Source: Paenibacillus sp. BIC5C1 (GTDB lineage Bacteria > Bacillota > Bacilli > Paenibacillales > Paenibacillaceae). Taken from it: a stretch of 64,000 bases of DNA. This document shows, one piece after another, positions 36,143-45,748 of this stretch (its first letter is position 1; each line of letters begins with the position of its first letter). The notes under the pieces were generated by a model that had not been told where the DNA came from, did no database searches, and saw only the letters and a list, made by a program, of their open reading frames with translations. Position numbers and translations under genes: made by a program. The stretch covers positions 5,518,001-5,582,000 of the forward strand of contig NZ_CP135922.1 of NCBI RefSeq assembly GCF_032399705.1, written 5' to 3'.

Positions 36143-37119
36143 TCGCCGAACAAACGATTCAGGTCATCCAGCATGGAAGTAGCCGCATTGGGTCCATACC
36201 CGCCAAACCACGAATCTGAAGCCACCTGAAATACCTGATTATCTTTAACAGCCTTCATGTTTTTCCAAATCCCCAAGGTCTGCAGATTGTTATAGATCTC
36301 TTCATTATCATTGATAAGGATAATATAATCCGGATCGATTTCTGGCAGCTTTTCATTAGACAACACTTCATAGCGACTTTCAGCGCTGGTCACTGGGAAA
36401 ACAGCCGGTCTGGAGAAACCGAAATCATCATAAAGCCATTTGTAGTCCATATCTCCGTAATACCGAATATCATTTCTTATCCGCAATACCATCAGTGTCT
36501 TACCCTCTGCTTTGGCGTGAACTTTTTGGATTGCCTCAGCTTTATGCGTTTCATAGGTATTTATCACTTCTTCTGCCTTTTCGTTCAAACCAAAGGCCGC
36601 CGCGGTAGCTCGAAATGCCGTCTGCCAATCAGGTGCCACATATCCATTCTCAAGCATGGCGGTTGGAGCAATTTTGGCGTAATTCTCGTATTGCTCTTTG
36701 CTGTTCGTATCCGTCACAATCAGGTCTGGTCCAAGAGAGAGCATTTTCTCTGCACTTACCTTACCTTGATCCCCGATGATAGCCACATCATTCAAGAATG
36801 GCTTCAAATATAATGGAAAATCTTCGTTCTGTGATTTCACCGTAGCTTTTGGTGTCATGCCAAGTGCAATCAGGTGATCCGTCAAATATGTCACCGTGGA
36901 AGCAATATTTTCTGGCTTCTGCGGTAATGTCTGCTCACCATTTGTATCCTTAAATGTAAACGTGGCATCTTGGGACTCTTCCGATCCCGCTTGTTCCTGT
37001 TTCGTCGGTTCTGCCTCAGACGAACCTGACTTCTCTTTGTTGCCGCAGGCTACAATCAATAATAGCATCGCAAGCAAAACTGCTGTTAAAGTGAGATAGC
37101 GTTGATTTCGTTGTTTCAT
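36139..37119 (-). CDS. Iron-siderophore-binding lipoprotein (FeuA/FhuD-type)
   Basis: This 326-residue lipoprotein has signal and lipobox LLLIVACGN (Cys26), a Ser/Glu/Gln-rich linker and a periplasmic-binding-type fold. Typical motifs are PQKPENIASTVTYLTDHLIALG and GDQGKVSAEKMLSLGPDLIV. It captures a ferric siderophore outside the membrane. No FecCD permease or ATPase gene is in this cluster, so it must use a transporter encoded elsewhere. It overlaps the FhuF-like gene and follows the esterase gene by 34 bases. Confidence 0.92.
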   Translation of the reverse strand: MKQRNQRYLTLTAVLLAMLLLIVACGNKEKSGSSEAEPTKQEQAGSEESQDATFTFKDTNGEQTLPQKPENIASTVTYLTDHLIALGMTPKATVKSQNEDFPLYLKPFLNDVAIIGDQGKVSAEKMLSLGPDLIVTDTNSKEQYENYAKIAPTAMLENGYVAPDWQTAFRATAAAFGLNEKAEEVINTYETHKAEAIQKVHAKAEGKTLMVLRIRNDIRYYGDMDYKWLYDDFGFSRPAVFPVTSAESRYEVLSNEKLPEIDPDYIILINDNEEIYNNLQTLGIWKNMKAVKDNQVFQVASDSWFGGYGPNAATSMLDDLNRLFGE

Positions 37120-37153
37120 GTTCTACAAATCCCCTTATTCATTCGTTATTCTG

Positions 37154-38350
37154 TTATTTTGTTTTCTTCTCTGTCATTCTCTCATTTCTCATTACGCGTG
37201 TGCTCGTGATCCAGCCCTTTTTATTTCTTAGATTCATAAAAAACGAACTCCCATGCTGTGGAAGACGTATGAGTGCCCTGCAGTTCGCCCTATCCAACGA
37301 AGCGGGAATGGACTCCCATCTTGCGGTTCTCCAATTACGATCATCCACGCACCAATAAAGATTGGCCTCCAGGACAGGAAGGCATGAATCATACCGAACG
37401 ACAAACCAACCGTCCTCGTGCTTCTCCTCACATATTTCAATAAGCGCAGATTTCGCTTTAACGATGCTGTCCGCAAAAGCGAAGACCTCCTCACATGCCC
37501 AAGCCTCCTTATAAGAATGCCCGAGACCGGGATGAAGGCTTAGTCTGCTGTTGTTTTTCGGATGGCACTCCAAATGCTGTTCATAAGACTTATTAAATAT
37601 GCTCAACGGAAAATGGGTATCATTACTACCATTAAGCCATAACATCGGCAAGTGGCTTTCAGACAGATACGTAGATGGATCCCACAATAGACGAATACGT
37701 TCTGCCTCTGCCTCGGGCATCGATGCAAAGCTAAGCCCATAATAGGAGCCCGGTTCATGCAGATACGCACAGCCATAAACGGGCATGGCAAAAGAAAGCC
37801 TGGTGTCTAACCCCGCAACCAAACTTGTGATAATGCCTCCCCATGAAATTCCTGTTATGCCTATGCTCTGCTTGTCCACTCCTTGATAAGAGCGGAGCAG
37901 CGAATGAGCCAATATTACAGCAGCTACGGCATGATACATCCATTGATCATCAACAGGCTGTTCGTAATCCGCAAACACACCCTGCTTCTCCGGACCACCC
38001 CATGAATGAGAAGGCCATTCCATCCGTTCGGTGTGCTCTTCATCCCCGAATGGAACATGACCTTCCAGATCCATGGCTATCGCAGCATACCCTCGTGCCA
38101 TCCATTCTTTTACCCAACTGCTAAAGGCTGTTCCCGCACCCCCGTGAACCAGAATCACCGCGGGAACTTCCTCGTTAGGAGAGACCGGACGCGGGATGCC
38201 GTAGTAGGCAAATATGCGAGTACCACGACCTTTATATGACACACCCTCATAGAAGCAGGCGTGTACGCCGGTATGTTGATCTACGGAAACAGGGTATAAT
38301 CGAGGTACTTTAAACAATTGCTCCAGATTCCAAGGCGGCTTTCCAGAAAT
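37154..38350 (-). CDS. Alpha/beta hydrolase (acetyl xylan esterase-like), probable ATT start
   Basis: This protein of about 398 residues has HGGAGTAFSSW (oxyanion region), nucleophile Ser169 in GISWGG, an acid in NGSNDTHFP and a histidine in GLGHSYKEA. Such hydrolases are often annotated as acetyl xylan esterases. Here the Fur box and the siderophore neighbours suggest cleavage of an ester siderophore; that is inference. The first ordinary start (TTG at 38315-38317) has an unusably close GGAG. AGGGAGGTG lies 7 bases before an in-frame ATT at 38348-38350, giving 11 more residues that read like a natural N-terminus, so I take ATT as the start. Confidence 0.8.
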   Translation of the reverse strand: MSGKPPWNLEQLFKVPRLYPVSVDQHTGVHACFYEGVSYKGRGTRIFAYYGIPRPVSPNEEVPAVILVHGGAGTAFSSWVKEWMARGYAAIAMDLEGHVPFGDEEHTERMEWPSHSWGGPEKQGVFADYEQPVDDQWMYHAVAAVILAHSLLRSYQGVDKQSIGITGISWGGIITSLVAGLDTRLSFAMPVYGCAYLHEPGSYYGLSFASMPEAEAERIRLLWDPSTYLSESHLPMLWLNGSNDTHFPLSIFNKSYEQHLECHPKNNSRLSLHPGLGHSYKEAWACEEVFAFADSIVKAKSALIEICEEKHEDGWFVVRYDSCLPVLEANLYWCVDDRNWRTARWESIPASLDRANCRALIRLPQHGSSFFMNLRNKKGWITSTRVMRNERMTEKKTK

Positions 38351-38372
38351 GGAATGTCACCTCCCTTTGAAC

Positions 38373-38387
38373 TGATAATGATTTTCT
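38373..38387 (-). promoter_or_regulatory. Fur box upstream of the hydrolase and siderophore genes
   Basis: TGATAATGATTTTCT matches the 7-1-7 Fur core TGATAATNATTATCA at 13 of 15 positions. A TATGAT -10 candidate (minus strand, 38400-38405) lies just upstream, so Fur binding would block the start of transcription. Confidence 0.75.
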
Positions 38388-38460
38388 TTCTCAATACGTA
38401 TCATATCATTCATTGCTTCAGCTAAACATGGATATTTAAACGGAGTGAACTGGACTTTAG

Positions 38461-40032
38461 TCAGCCAAACAATCGCAGAAAATAGGTCAGCGCCCGATCA
38501 TGCGACCAGGCTGAATACTCAAATAATTTTTCTGTCCCAACCTCGTACACATGTCCATGCCGAACAGCTATCAATCGATGCCACTGCTCGCTGGCCTGAA
38601 GCGCCTTCCATTCCCGGGCAGCCTGCTGTGTGGAATCTACCATGATAATCAGCATATCTGCGTCGTATTTTTCCAGAGCTTCTTTGGCCACCGCTTCAAA
38701 AACATTGATGTCATCAAGACGATGCGTAGCTGCCAATCTAAAATCATTATAAAGGACCGCCCCAGCATTACGTTTGCCATATATCCGATATTCCGAATCT
38801 GTGATACGCCATATGTTAACGGTAGCTCCACCGATGTTACGCCTTACTTTGCGGTAGACCGCTTCCGCCCTGCCATCATATTCCGACAGCCATGTCTCTG
38901 CTTCTGCCCGATGCTCCATGACTTCTGCAATCGTTCGAAGCTGCTCGCGCCAGTCTGTGGATAACCAAGGGATGGCAACTGTAGGTGCAATCTGTTCCAG
39001 CTCTTTTCGCGCCCGCTCGGCCAGAATGTCGGTGCAGAAAATAAGCTCCGGCTCCGACGCACGCAATTGATCCACATTTTCTTGCCAGATCTGCCCTTCC
39101 CCAAGCTCATAAGAATGCAGACGAGTCATTCGGTTGTATAATTCATGATTTGGATAAAAAGCAGCAGCTTTCGGAAGCAGGCCAAGAGCCAGTAAACTGC
39201 CCGAGATTGGATCAGAGACACTTGCGATACTATATCTGCGACTTTTGACAAACGCGTTAGGCGAAAGTCCCATCTTCTGTTTGAATCTGCGGCTAAAATA
39301 AAATTCATCTTCATAGCCCAATCGAACCGCAGTCTCTTTTACACCGTCACCTGACAAAAGGAGCTCCTTGGCTCGTTTCATTCTGACATCCATCAGATAG
39401 GCCGTGGGGGTCTTTCCTGTATATTGTTGAAATGCCCACGAAAAATACCCTGGACTCAGGCCTGCAAGCATGGCCAATTCATCACGTTTTAACTCATGAT
39501 CCAGATGCTCATTCATATAATCGGCAACACGGGCAATCGCAGAAGCGGTTGGCTCAGTGCTTTCCGGCTTAGCCTCCGCTTGAACAAGTAAAGTCATCAG
39601 ACCGTATAGTGCCGCCTGTCTATTGAAGTGCTCCTCGTCACCAGCAACCTCCATTTGAAGCAATCGATCACAAGAGAGCGCGAGTTGCTCGCGGTCTTTG
39701 CACCAAAACAACCCCTCCATGAAAGCATGGGTAGCGGTCAACTGCTGTTCTCCACCATATTCGTATACTTCGAAACGAACTATACAGCCTTTTAACGCCT
39801 GCTCATCCGCCGCCAGCTTGAACCTTTGTCCAGGAGCCAGCAAATAAACTTCCCCTTCATTCAATCGGGATATGTGTTCGTTCGATACCAAAGTTCCTGA
39901 GCCACTTGTACAAAGAATAGCGGAATGTTCCGCTGTCGCAGCATGAACCATTTCTCCATTCCAGGACACTTCAAACGAATCGATACTGCTATATTTAAGC
40001 ATCTTGCCTGCCTTTTTTTCGTTGACCTTCAT
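38461..40032 (-). CDS. AraC-family activator fused to a siderophore-binding domain (Btr-like)
   Basis: This 523-residue protein has an N-terminal cupin-like region (about 10-120) and an AraC helix-turn-helix pair (about 165-265: LAMLAGLSPGYFSWAFQQ and AVRLGYEDEFYFSRRFKQ). A C-terminal periplasmic-binding-type domain (about 280-523) resembles FeuA/FhuD proteins. This is the layout of B. subtilis Btr, which senses ferric bacillibactin in the cytoplasm and activates uptake genes. It is likely the activator of the adjacent hydrolase-lipoprotein-FhuF genes. A Fur box precedes it. An internal ATG at codon 11 is an alternative start. Confidence 0.9.
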   Translation of the reverse strand: MKVNEKKAGKMLKYSSIDSFEVSWNGEMVHAATAEHSAILCTSGSGTLVSNEHISRLNEGEVYLLAPGQRFKLAADEQALKGCIVRFEVYEYGGEQQLTATHAFMEGLFWCKDREQLALSCDRLLQMEVAGDEEHFNRQAALYGLMTLLVQAEAKPESTEPTASAIARVADYMNEHLDHELKRDELAMLAGLSPGYFSWAFQQYTGKTPTAYLMDVRMKRAKELLLSGDGVKETAVRLGYEDEFYFSRRFKQKMGLSPNAFVKSRRYSIASVSDPISGSLLALGLLPKAAAFYPNHELYNRMTRLHSYELGEGQIWQENVDQLRASEPELIFCTDILAERARKELEQIAPTVAIPWLSTDWREQLRTIAEVMEHRAEAETWLSEYDGRAEAVYRKVRRNIGGATVNIWRITDSEYRIYGKRNAGAVLYNDFRLAATHRLDDINVFEAVAKEALEKYDADMLIIMVDSTQQAAREWKALQASEQWHRLIAVRHGHVYEVGTEKLFEYSAWSHDRALTYFLRLFG

Positions 40033-40092
40033 GGTAACCCTACTTTCTCCCCCAGCATGATGTCCATTGATTGAATTGTTCGAATACCTTAA

Positions 40093-40107
40093 TGATAATG
40101 ATTTTCA
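40093..40107 (-). promoter_or_regulatory. Fur box upstream of the Btr-like regulator
   Basis: TGATAATGATTTTCA matches the Fur core TGATAATNATTATCA at 14 of 15 positions, about 60 bases before the regulator start. Confidence 0.8.
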
Positions 40108-40210
40108 ACCAAGATACAAATGGAAAAATGTAAATGACAAATAGTAGCGTTTCGCTCTCTCTCCTGCTGATTGAAACACGCTCTTTGGTTTTATGCAAAA
40201 TGCACAAAAC

Positions 40211-40248
40211 AAAAAAAGCCGATATCTGCTGTAACAACAGATACCGGC
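40211..40248 (-). terminator. Intrinsic terminator of the glucose PTS operon
   Basis: GCCGGTATCTG pairs with CAGATATCGGC (one wobble) and is followed by T7 on the minus strand, about 77 bases past the ptsI stop. Confidence 0.9.
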
Positions 40249-40324
40249 AAAACCGCTGCACGACTGCAGCTTTTTATCGGAAAAAGAAACCCTTAAAATC
40301 GGGTGGAAACCCCATAAAATTACA

Positions 40325-42037
40325 TTACGCTTGAATGCTTTGAACCAATTCAACGACTTGTTCAGCCGTTTGCATATCCAGTGCTTTGACAGCAAGCTCT
40401 TGCATGTCTGCACGGGACAGCTTGGTGATCTGACTGCGAGCTGGCAGAATGGACGTTGCGCTCATGCTGAACTCATCCAGTCCGAGACCGAGCAGCAATG
40501 GAATTGCTGTTTCGTCTCCCGCCATCTCTCCACACATGCCAACCCATTTGCCTTCACGGTGCGCTGCATCAATTACCATTTTAACCAAACGCAAGATGGC
40601 AGGGTTGTATGGTTGATACAGATACGACACACGCTCGTTCATACGGTCAGCAGCCATGGTATATTGAATCAGATCGTTCGTTCCGATACTGAAGAAATCC
40701 ACTTCTTTGGCAAATTGATCTGCCAGAACCGCAGTCGAAGGAATTTCGACCATGATTCCCAGTTGGATGCTGTCTGAAACAGCAATACCTTCAGCAACCA
40801 GCTTTTCCTTCTCTTCGAGCAGGACAGCTTTGGCTTCACGGAATTCACCCAGTGTTGCGATCATTGGGAACATAACACGCAGGTTACCATGTACGCTTGC
40901 ACGCAATAATGCACGCAATTGAGTACGGAAAATATCCAGACGGTCCAGACACAGACGAACTGCGCGGAAACCGAGGAATGGATTCATTTCTTTTGGCAGA
41001 TCCAGATATGGAAGCTCCTTGTCTCCACCGATGTCGAGTGTACGAACAACAACAGGTTTGCCTTCCATTTTTTCCAGTACAGCCTTGTAGGCATTATACT
41101 GAATGTCCTCAGAAGGAAGCTTGTCTCTGCCCATATACAGGAACTCGGTACGGTACAGGCCTACAGCCTCGCCGCCATTCTCCAGAACACCAGCAACATC
41201 ATTCGGTGTACCAATGTTGGCTGCCAGTTCCACATGAACGTTGTCCACCGTTACCGTTGGCTCATCACGCAGTTTTCTCCACTCCGCACGTTGTGCATCG
41301 TATTGCTCCTGTTTGGAACGATACTCAGCAATTACATCATCCGTTGGATTAACCAGCACGTGACCGTCCAAACCGTCAACGATAATCATATCGCCTTGTT
41401 TCGCTTGAGCCAGAATATCCTTGGTTCCGACTACAGCCGGGATTTCAAGTGAACGAGCCATGATCGCGGAGTGAGAAGTACGTCCACCAATATTGGTTGC
41501 AAAACCTTTAACATATTGACGGTTCAGTTGAGCCGTGTCGGAAGGTGTAAGATCCTCCGCAAGCACGATCACTTCTTCACTGATCTCAGCCGGACTCATG
41601 AATTCGATACCAAGCAAGTGATTTAGCACACGTTTGGTTACATCACGCATATCCGCAGCACGTTCCTGCAGATAAGCACTCTTCATGTTTTCGAACATTT
41701 CGATAAATTGCGTTGCTGTTTCGTTCAATGCGAATTCCGCATTAACCTTATCATCTGCAATTTTCGCTTTAACCGGATCAATCAGTTCCGGGTCATTCAG
41801 AATGAGCAAATGCGAAGCAAAAATCTCAGCTTTTTTCTCGCCAAGCTCTTGTAAAGTACGCTCTTTGATCGCCTCAAGCTCAGCCTGGGATTTGCCCAGA
41901 GCTGAGTCGAGTTTCGCGATCTCTGCGTCAACGTCGTTGATTTCGCGTTTTTCTACAGAGTAATTGGGATGCTCCAAGATAAACGCCTTGGCGATAGCAA
42001 TACCCGCCGAAGCCGCGATCCCAGAGACATTAAGCAT
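40325..42037 (-). CDS. ptsI: PTS Enzyme I (phosphoenolpyruvate-protein phosphotransferase)
   Basis: This 570-residue enzyme has its active-site histidine in [13 protein letters not shown] (near 189), the PEP-binding motifs [11 protein letters not shown] and [14 protein letters not shown], and the C-terminal MCGEMAGD loop with the catalytic cysteine. It phosphorylates HPr from PEP for all PTS sugars, including the glucose and mannitol systems here. It overlaps ptsH by 8 bases, the usual ptsHI arrangement. Confidence 0.98.
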   Translation of the reverse strand: MLNVSGIAASAGIAIAKAFILEHPNYSVEKREINDVDAEIAKLDSALGKSQAELEAIKERTLQELGEKKAEIFASHLLILNDPELIDPVKAKIADDKVNAEFALNETATQFIEMFENMKSAYLQERAADMRDVTKRVLNHLLGIEFMSPAEISEEVIVLAEDLTPSDTAQLNRQYVKGFATNIGGRTSHSAIMARSLEIPAVVGTKDILAQAKQGDMIIVDGLDGHVLVNPTDDVIAEYRSKQEQYDAQRAEWRKLRDEPTVTVDNVHVELAANIGTPNDVAGVLENGGEAVGLYRTEFLYMGRDKLPSEDIQYNAYKAVLEKMEGKPVVVRTLDIGGDKELPYLDLPKEMNPFLGFRAVRLCLDRLDIFRTQLRALLRASVHGNLRVMFPMIATLGEFREAKAVLLEEKEKLVAEGIAVSDSIQLGIMVEIPSTAVLADQFAKEVDFFSIGTNDLIQYTMAADRMNERVSYLYQPYNPAILRLVKMVIDAAHREGKWVGMCGEMAGDETAIPLLLGLGLDEFSMSATSILPARSQITKLSRADMQELAVKALDMQTAEQVVELVQSIQA

Positions 42038-42305
42038 TAATTTCGCCCAGCCCTTCGTTAACCATAACGTCTGTCAGAGCTTGAAGAGCTTCAGCTTCTC
42101 CTTCGCCTTCAACGATGATGCTGATGGTGTCGCCTTGTTCCAGACCCAGGGAAAGTACGCCCAGGATGGATTTCAAAGTTACTTTTTTACCGTTAGCTTC
42201 TGCAAAGGATTCTGCACCTTTGAATTTGTTTGCTGTATTAACCAGGGCTGTCGCCGGACGTGCGTGGATACCATCTTCGTCTGTAATTCTGAATGTTTGT
42301 TGCAT
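42030..42305 (-). CDS. ptsH: Phosphocarrier protein HPr
   Basis: This 91-residue protein has His14 (GIHARPAT) for transfer from Enzyme I and Ser46 ([11 protein letters not shown]) for HPr kinase, the site that makes it a CcpA corepressor. This ties it to the cre boxes in the window. I start at MQQTFRI to match family length; an ATG three codons upstream is possible. It lies between ptsG and ptsI. Confidence 0.97.
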   Translation of the reverse strand: MQQTFRITDEDGIHARPATALVNTANKFKGAESFAEANGKKVTLKSILGVLSLGLEQGDTISIIVEGEGEAEALQALTDVMVNEGLGEINA

Positions 42306-42382
42306 TACAATCATCTCACTTTCAATAATTTAATTTAGGCATTGCATATATTTACACTTGCTTGCCATCGTCGTAACACTTC

Positions 42383-44440
42383 TTATTTTATCTCAATAAT
42401 CGGCTGATCGCCAATTTTCAGTAACCCACTTTTCGTTAGCGTTACTGTCGAGCCTTCTGGCAGGTTGGTGAAAATGACCGGAGAGATGATCGACGGAGCA
42501 TTGGCTTTCACATACTCCAGATCCACTTCCATAATCGGCTGTCCTGCAGATACCAGGTCGCCTTCCTGCACGAGCACGTTAAAGCCCTGACCTTTCAGCT
42601 TCACCGTGTTGACACCTATATGAACAAGCACTTCCTTGCCTCCGTCAGACATAATGCCCACGGCATGTTTGCTTGGAAATACGTTAAACACCTTACCATA
42701 TACAGGAGAAGTAATCTTGCCATCATGAGGTAGAACAGCAAAGCCATCGCCTGTCATTTTCTCAGCAAAGACCGGATCAGGAACGTTTGTGATATCCATC
42801 AATTCGCCGTTAACTGGCATAACGATGTCTTCCGCAATAATTCGTTCGCCTTCTTCACCTTGCGCCTTTTCCTGTTCAGGAGCTGGCTTAGCTACAGCTG
42901 CTGGAGCTGGTGCCGGTGTCCGTCCTGCAATGATATCCTGCATTTGAGATTTAATCGTATCTGAACGTGTACCGAAGATGGCCTGTACATTATTACCCAC
43001 TTCAAGTACGCCAGATGCACCCAATTGTTTCAAACGATCTTTATTTACACTGGATTTCTCATTTACTTCAATCCGCAAACGAGTAATGCAGGCGTCCAGA
43101 TGTTTGATATTCTCTTGCCCACCGAATGCAGCAAGAATGTTGTGAGGCAGATCATCTGTTGAACCTGAGCCTCCACCACCCGAAGCTGTTTCAGGTGTTG
43201 CCTCTTCACGACCTGGTGTTTTGAGGTTGAATTTGCGAATGATCAATCGGAATCCGAAATAGTAGATCACTGCCAGAATCAAACCTACGATGATAACATC
43301 CCACCAAGGCGTGCGGTTCGGGATAATTCCGAAGATCAGGAAGTCAATGAATCCACCGGAGAATGTCATTCCGATTTTGACTCCAAGAATTTGCATTGTC
43401 ATGAAAGACAAACCTGCAAAGATACAGTGTACTGCAAACAGGATTGGCGCTACAAACAGGAATGAAAACTCAAGCGGTTCTGTAATCCCTGTGAGGAATG
43501 AAGTCAGCGCAGCTGACCCCATGATCCCTGCAACATACTTTTTGTGCTCCGGTCTTGCTTCATGGTACATCGCAAGCGCCGCTGCTGGCAAACCGAACAT
43601 CATGAACGGGAATTTACCAACTTGGAACGTCCCCGCTGTGAGGTTCACACCATCACGCAGTTGATTGAAGAAGATTTGCTGGTCTCCACGAATGACATCT
43701 CCAGCTTTGTTCACATATTCACCGAACTCAAACCAGAATGGTGAATAGAAAATGTGATGCAGACCGAACGGAATAAGTGACCGTTCTACTACTCCGAATA
43801 TGAACGCCGATAATGTCGGACTTGTATCTACCATGAAGTGAGATACAGCATTCAGCCCATTTTGAATCGGAGGCCAGATGATCACCAGAAGCAACCCGAT
43901 TAAGAGGGAAACGACTGAAGTGATAATTGGGACAAATCGTTTACCTGCAAAGAAACCAAGGTAAGACGGCAATTCGATTTTGAAAAATCGATTGTAGCAT
44001 AGCGCGGCGGTAATACCAATGATGATACCTCCGAACACGCCGGTACTCAATGTAGGGATACCCAAGATGCTCGCATAACCTGGTACTTCACCGATCATGG
44101 CTGGCGTAACACCAACAGCTGTACCCAGAGTCACGTTCATGACCAAGTAACCGATGATGGCCGCAAGACCTGCGACACCTTCGCCTCCGGCCAGCCCGAC
44201 AGCTACACCAACAGCGAACAGCAATGCCAGATTATCAAATACGATCTGACCCGCATTCATCATAATCGTCGCGATTGAGCTTACCCATGGGGTATCTAGC
44301 ACGGTTGCATACTGCAAAAAATCAGGATTCACAAGCATGTTGCCAATCCCTAGCAATAAACCTGCCGCTGGCAAGATTGCTACAGGTAGCATAAGAGCTT
44401 TACCTACTCTTTGCAATACACCAAAAAGCTTTTTAAACAT
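42383..44440 (-). CDS. ptsG: Glucose PTS EIICBA permease
   Basis: This 685-residue protein has an EIIC membrane domain (about 1-410). The EIIB domain has its cysteine in HLDACITRLRIEV. After an Ala/Pro-rich linker comes an EIIA domain with its histidine in EVLVHIGVNTV. It imports and phosphorylates glucose. I start at MFKKLFGVLQ, with AAAGGGTGG about 10 bases upstream; the longer frame would begin inside the terminator. Expression depends on the RAT/terminator leader and GlcT, encoded just upstream. Confidence 0.96.
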   Translation of the reverse strand: MFKKLFGVLQRVGKALMLPVAILPAAGLLLGIGNMLVNPDFLQYATVLDTPWVSSIATIMMNAGQIVFDNLALLFAVGVAVGLAGGEGVAGLAAIIGYLVMNVTLGTAVGVTPAMIGEVPGYASILGIPTLSTGVFGGIIIGITAALCYNRFFKIELPSYLGFFAGKRFVPIITSVVSLLIGLLLVIIWPPIQNGLNAVSHFMVDTSPTLSAFIFGVVERSLIPFGLHHIFYSPFWFEFGEYVNKAGDVIRGDQQIFFNQLRDGVNLTAGTFQVGKFPFMMFGLPAAALAMYHEARPEHKKYVAGIMGSAALTSFLTGITEPLEFSFLFVAPILFAVHCIFAGLSFMTMQILGVKIGMTFSGGFIDFLIFGIIPNRTPWWDVIIVGLILAVIYYFGFRLIIRKFNLKTPGREEATPETASGGGGSGSTDDLPHNILAAFGGQENIKHLDACITRLRIEVNEKSSVNKDRLKQLGASGVLEVGNNVQAIFGTRSDTIKSQMQDIIAGRTPAPAPAAVAKPAPEQEKAQGEEGERIIAEDIVMPVNGELMDITNVPDPVFAEKMTGDGFAVLPHDGKITSPVYGKVFNVFPSKHAVGIMSDGGKEVLVHIGVNTVKLKGQGFNVLVQEGDLVSAGQPIMEVDLEYVKANAPSIISPVIFTNLPEGSTVTLTKSGLLKIGDQPIIEIK

Positions 44441-44497
44441 TGCGTCGTATCCACCCTTTCGTTTAAGTTTATATGTCGTGATGCAAGCAAGGGAAAA

Positions 44498-44594
44498 CAA
44501 AAAAGGCATGAATTAATAAAGTGAATTGTGCCAACCTTTGGGTATAGCATACCCGGATAAAGGTAAGAACAATCACACTCTAATTAACTCATGC
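44498..44594 (-). terminator. Leader terminator of ptsG controlled by GlcT
   Basis: On the minus strand GGCATGAGTTAATT (44581-44594) and its complement near 44505-44518 enclose inner pairing (GTGATTG with CAATTCAC, GGGTA with TACCC). A T6 run follows. The 5' arm overlaps the RAT element, so only one of the two can form. Confidence 0.85.
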
Positions 44595-44615
44595 CTGATC
44601 GAATCAGTAACACGT
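44587..44615 (-). promoter_or_regulatory. RAT antiterminator target of GlcT
   Basis: The minus strand reads ACGTGTTACTGATTCGATCA then GGCATGAGT, forming the CTGAT/ATCAG hairpin with internal loops. It closely resembles the ptsG RAT of B. subtilis as I remember it. GlcT binding here prevents the terminator and lets ptsG be transcribed. Confidence 0.85.
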
Positions 44616-44728
44616 CGTTTGTGTTTATTCAGTTGCTTGATTACGGAAACCATTGTAGCACCACTTCAAAAACGATGCAAGCCTTTACACGAAATTTCTC
44701 AAATTAGAGTTCCACTTGTGGAAATATT

Positions 44729-45583
44729 TCACTTGCTCTCTTCTTCTTTTCTTTGGTTCAAGCGCTGCAAGTGAATGGTTAGATAGCCTACTTCAGCAGG
44801 ATACACTGGAAGATTCAACCTTTTTTCCATCACCTTCGTTAGCTTCCATGCAAGCGAGTACATTTCAGGATATTCCAATTTTAGCAGGGAATCCAGTTTG
44901 TGAATTTCTTCCACTTTGTCTCCCCGACGGACACGTTCCAAGGCAAAGCGAAGATGAGTTAGTAACCGGGAGTAATCCAGTGATTGCGTCTCAAACGAAT
45001 AATCCAGTTGGGTGGACACCAGGCTCACCAGATCGGTAATCAATTGCGAATGTTCGCGAACTTGAGAAATATTTTGGTTGGTCATGGCACTGTAGATGTG
45101 AAGTGCAATAAAACCGATTTCGTCCATGCCCAGATCTACACTCAGTTTTTCTTTAATCAAACGAACCGCATATTCACCCATCCGATATTCATCAGGATAA
45201 ATTTCACGGGTCTCATATAGAAAAGGATTCTGGATGACAATCCCTTGTTCTTTCCGTTTTAATGCAAAAGAAATATGGTCGGTCAATGCGATATGAATAT
45301 GTTCGTTTAAAGGAACTTCCGTATGCTCAGCAATATACGTAATGACTTCGTTAATAATCTCGATCAATGCTTCATCCACTTGGGGAAGAAGCTGTTTATA
45401 CTGCTCTTGCTCCTGCTGGTTTCTCAAAATGAACATCTTTTCCACAGCCATTAGTGGAATAATGTCATTCGTTTTCCGATTGAAGCCGATGCCTTTACCA
45501 ATCACGACAACTTCTCCATGTTCAGGATGCTGTGCAATAATTACATTATTATTTAGCGCTTTGGCTACTTGCAGGCTACTCAA
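44729..45583 (-). CDS. glcT: PtsGHI operon antiterminator GlcT
   Basis: This 284-residue protein has an N-terminal RNA-binding (CAT) domain (1-58, VAKALNNNVIIAQ opening) and two PTS regulation domains. Their conserved histidines lie in HIHIALTDHISFALKR and GFIALHIYSA (PRD1), and in LLTHLRFALERV and GYLTIHLQRL (PRD2). The start is a TTG with AGAGGTG 6 bases upstream, giving the family's usual length; the longest frame adds 15 residues unlike any GlcT. It lies directly upstream of its target ptsG. Confidence 0.95.
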   Translation of the reverse strand: MSSLQVAKALNNNVIIAQHPEHGEVVVIGKGIGFNRKTNDIIPLMAVEKMFILRNQQEQEQYKQLLPQVDEALIEIINEVITYIAEHTEVPLNEHIHIALTDHISFALKRKEQGIVIQNPFLYETREIYPDEYRMGEYAVRLIKEKLSVDLGMDEIGFIALHIYSAMTNQNISQVREHSQLITDLVSLVSTQLDYSFETQSLDYSRLLTHLRFALERVRRGDKVEEIHKLDSLLKLEYPEMYSLAWKLTKVMEKRLNLPVYPAEVGYLTIHLQRLNQRKEEESK

Positions 45584-45639
45584 TATTTGCACCTCTTTTT
45601 CACACCATCTTAAGTGTGATTCAGTCACACCCTAGTAAG

Positions 45640-45682
45640 AAAGAAAAGACATCCGGAAGCGGGCAAACCGCGCCGGACGTCT
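45640..45682 (-). terminator. Intrinsic terminator of the nfeD-flotillin operon
   Basis: AGACGTCCGG pairs with CCGGATGTCT (one wobble), with inner CGG/CCG, followed by TTTCTTTCTT on the minus strand, about 67 bases past the flotillin stop. Confidence 0.85.
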
Positions 45683-45748
45683 CGCTTAAAAAGTAACAAA
45701 AATTCGCCTTAAGGTCAATAGAACATAAGTGCTTTATAATTCGTTGTC

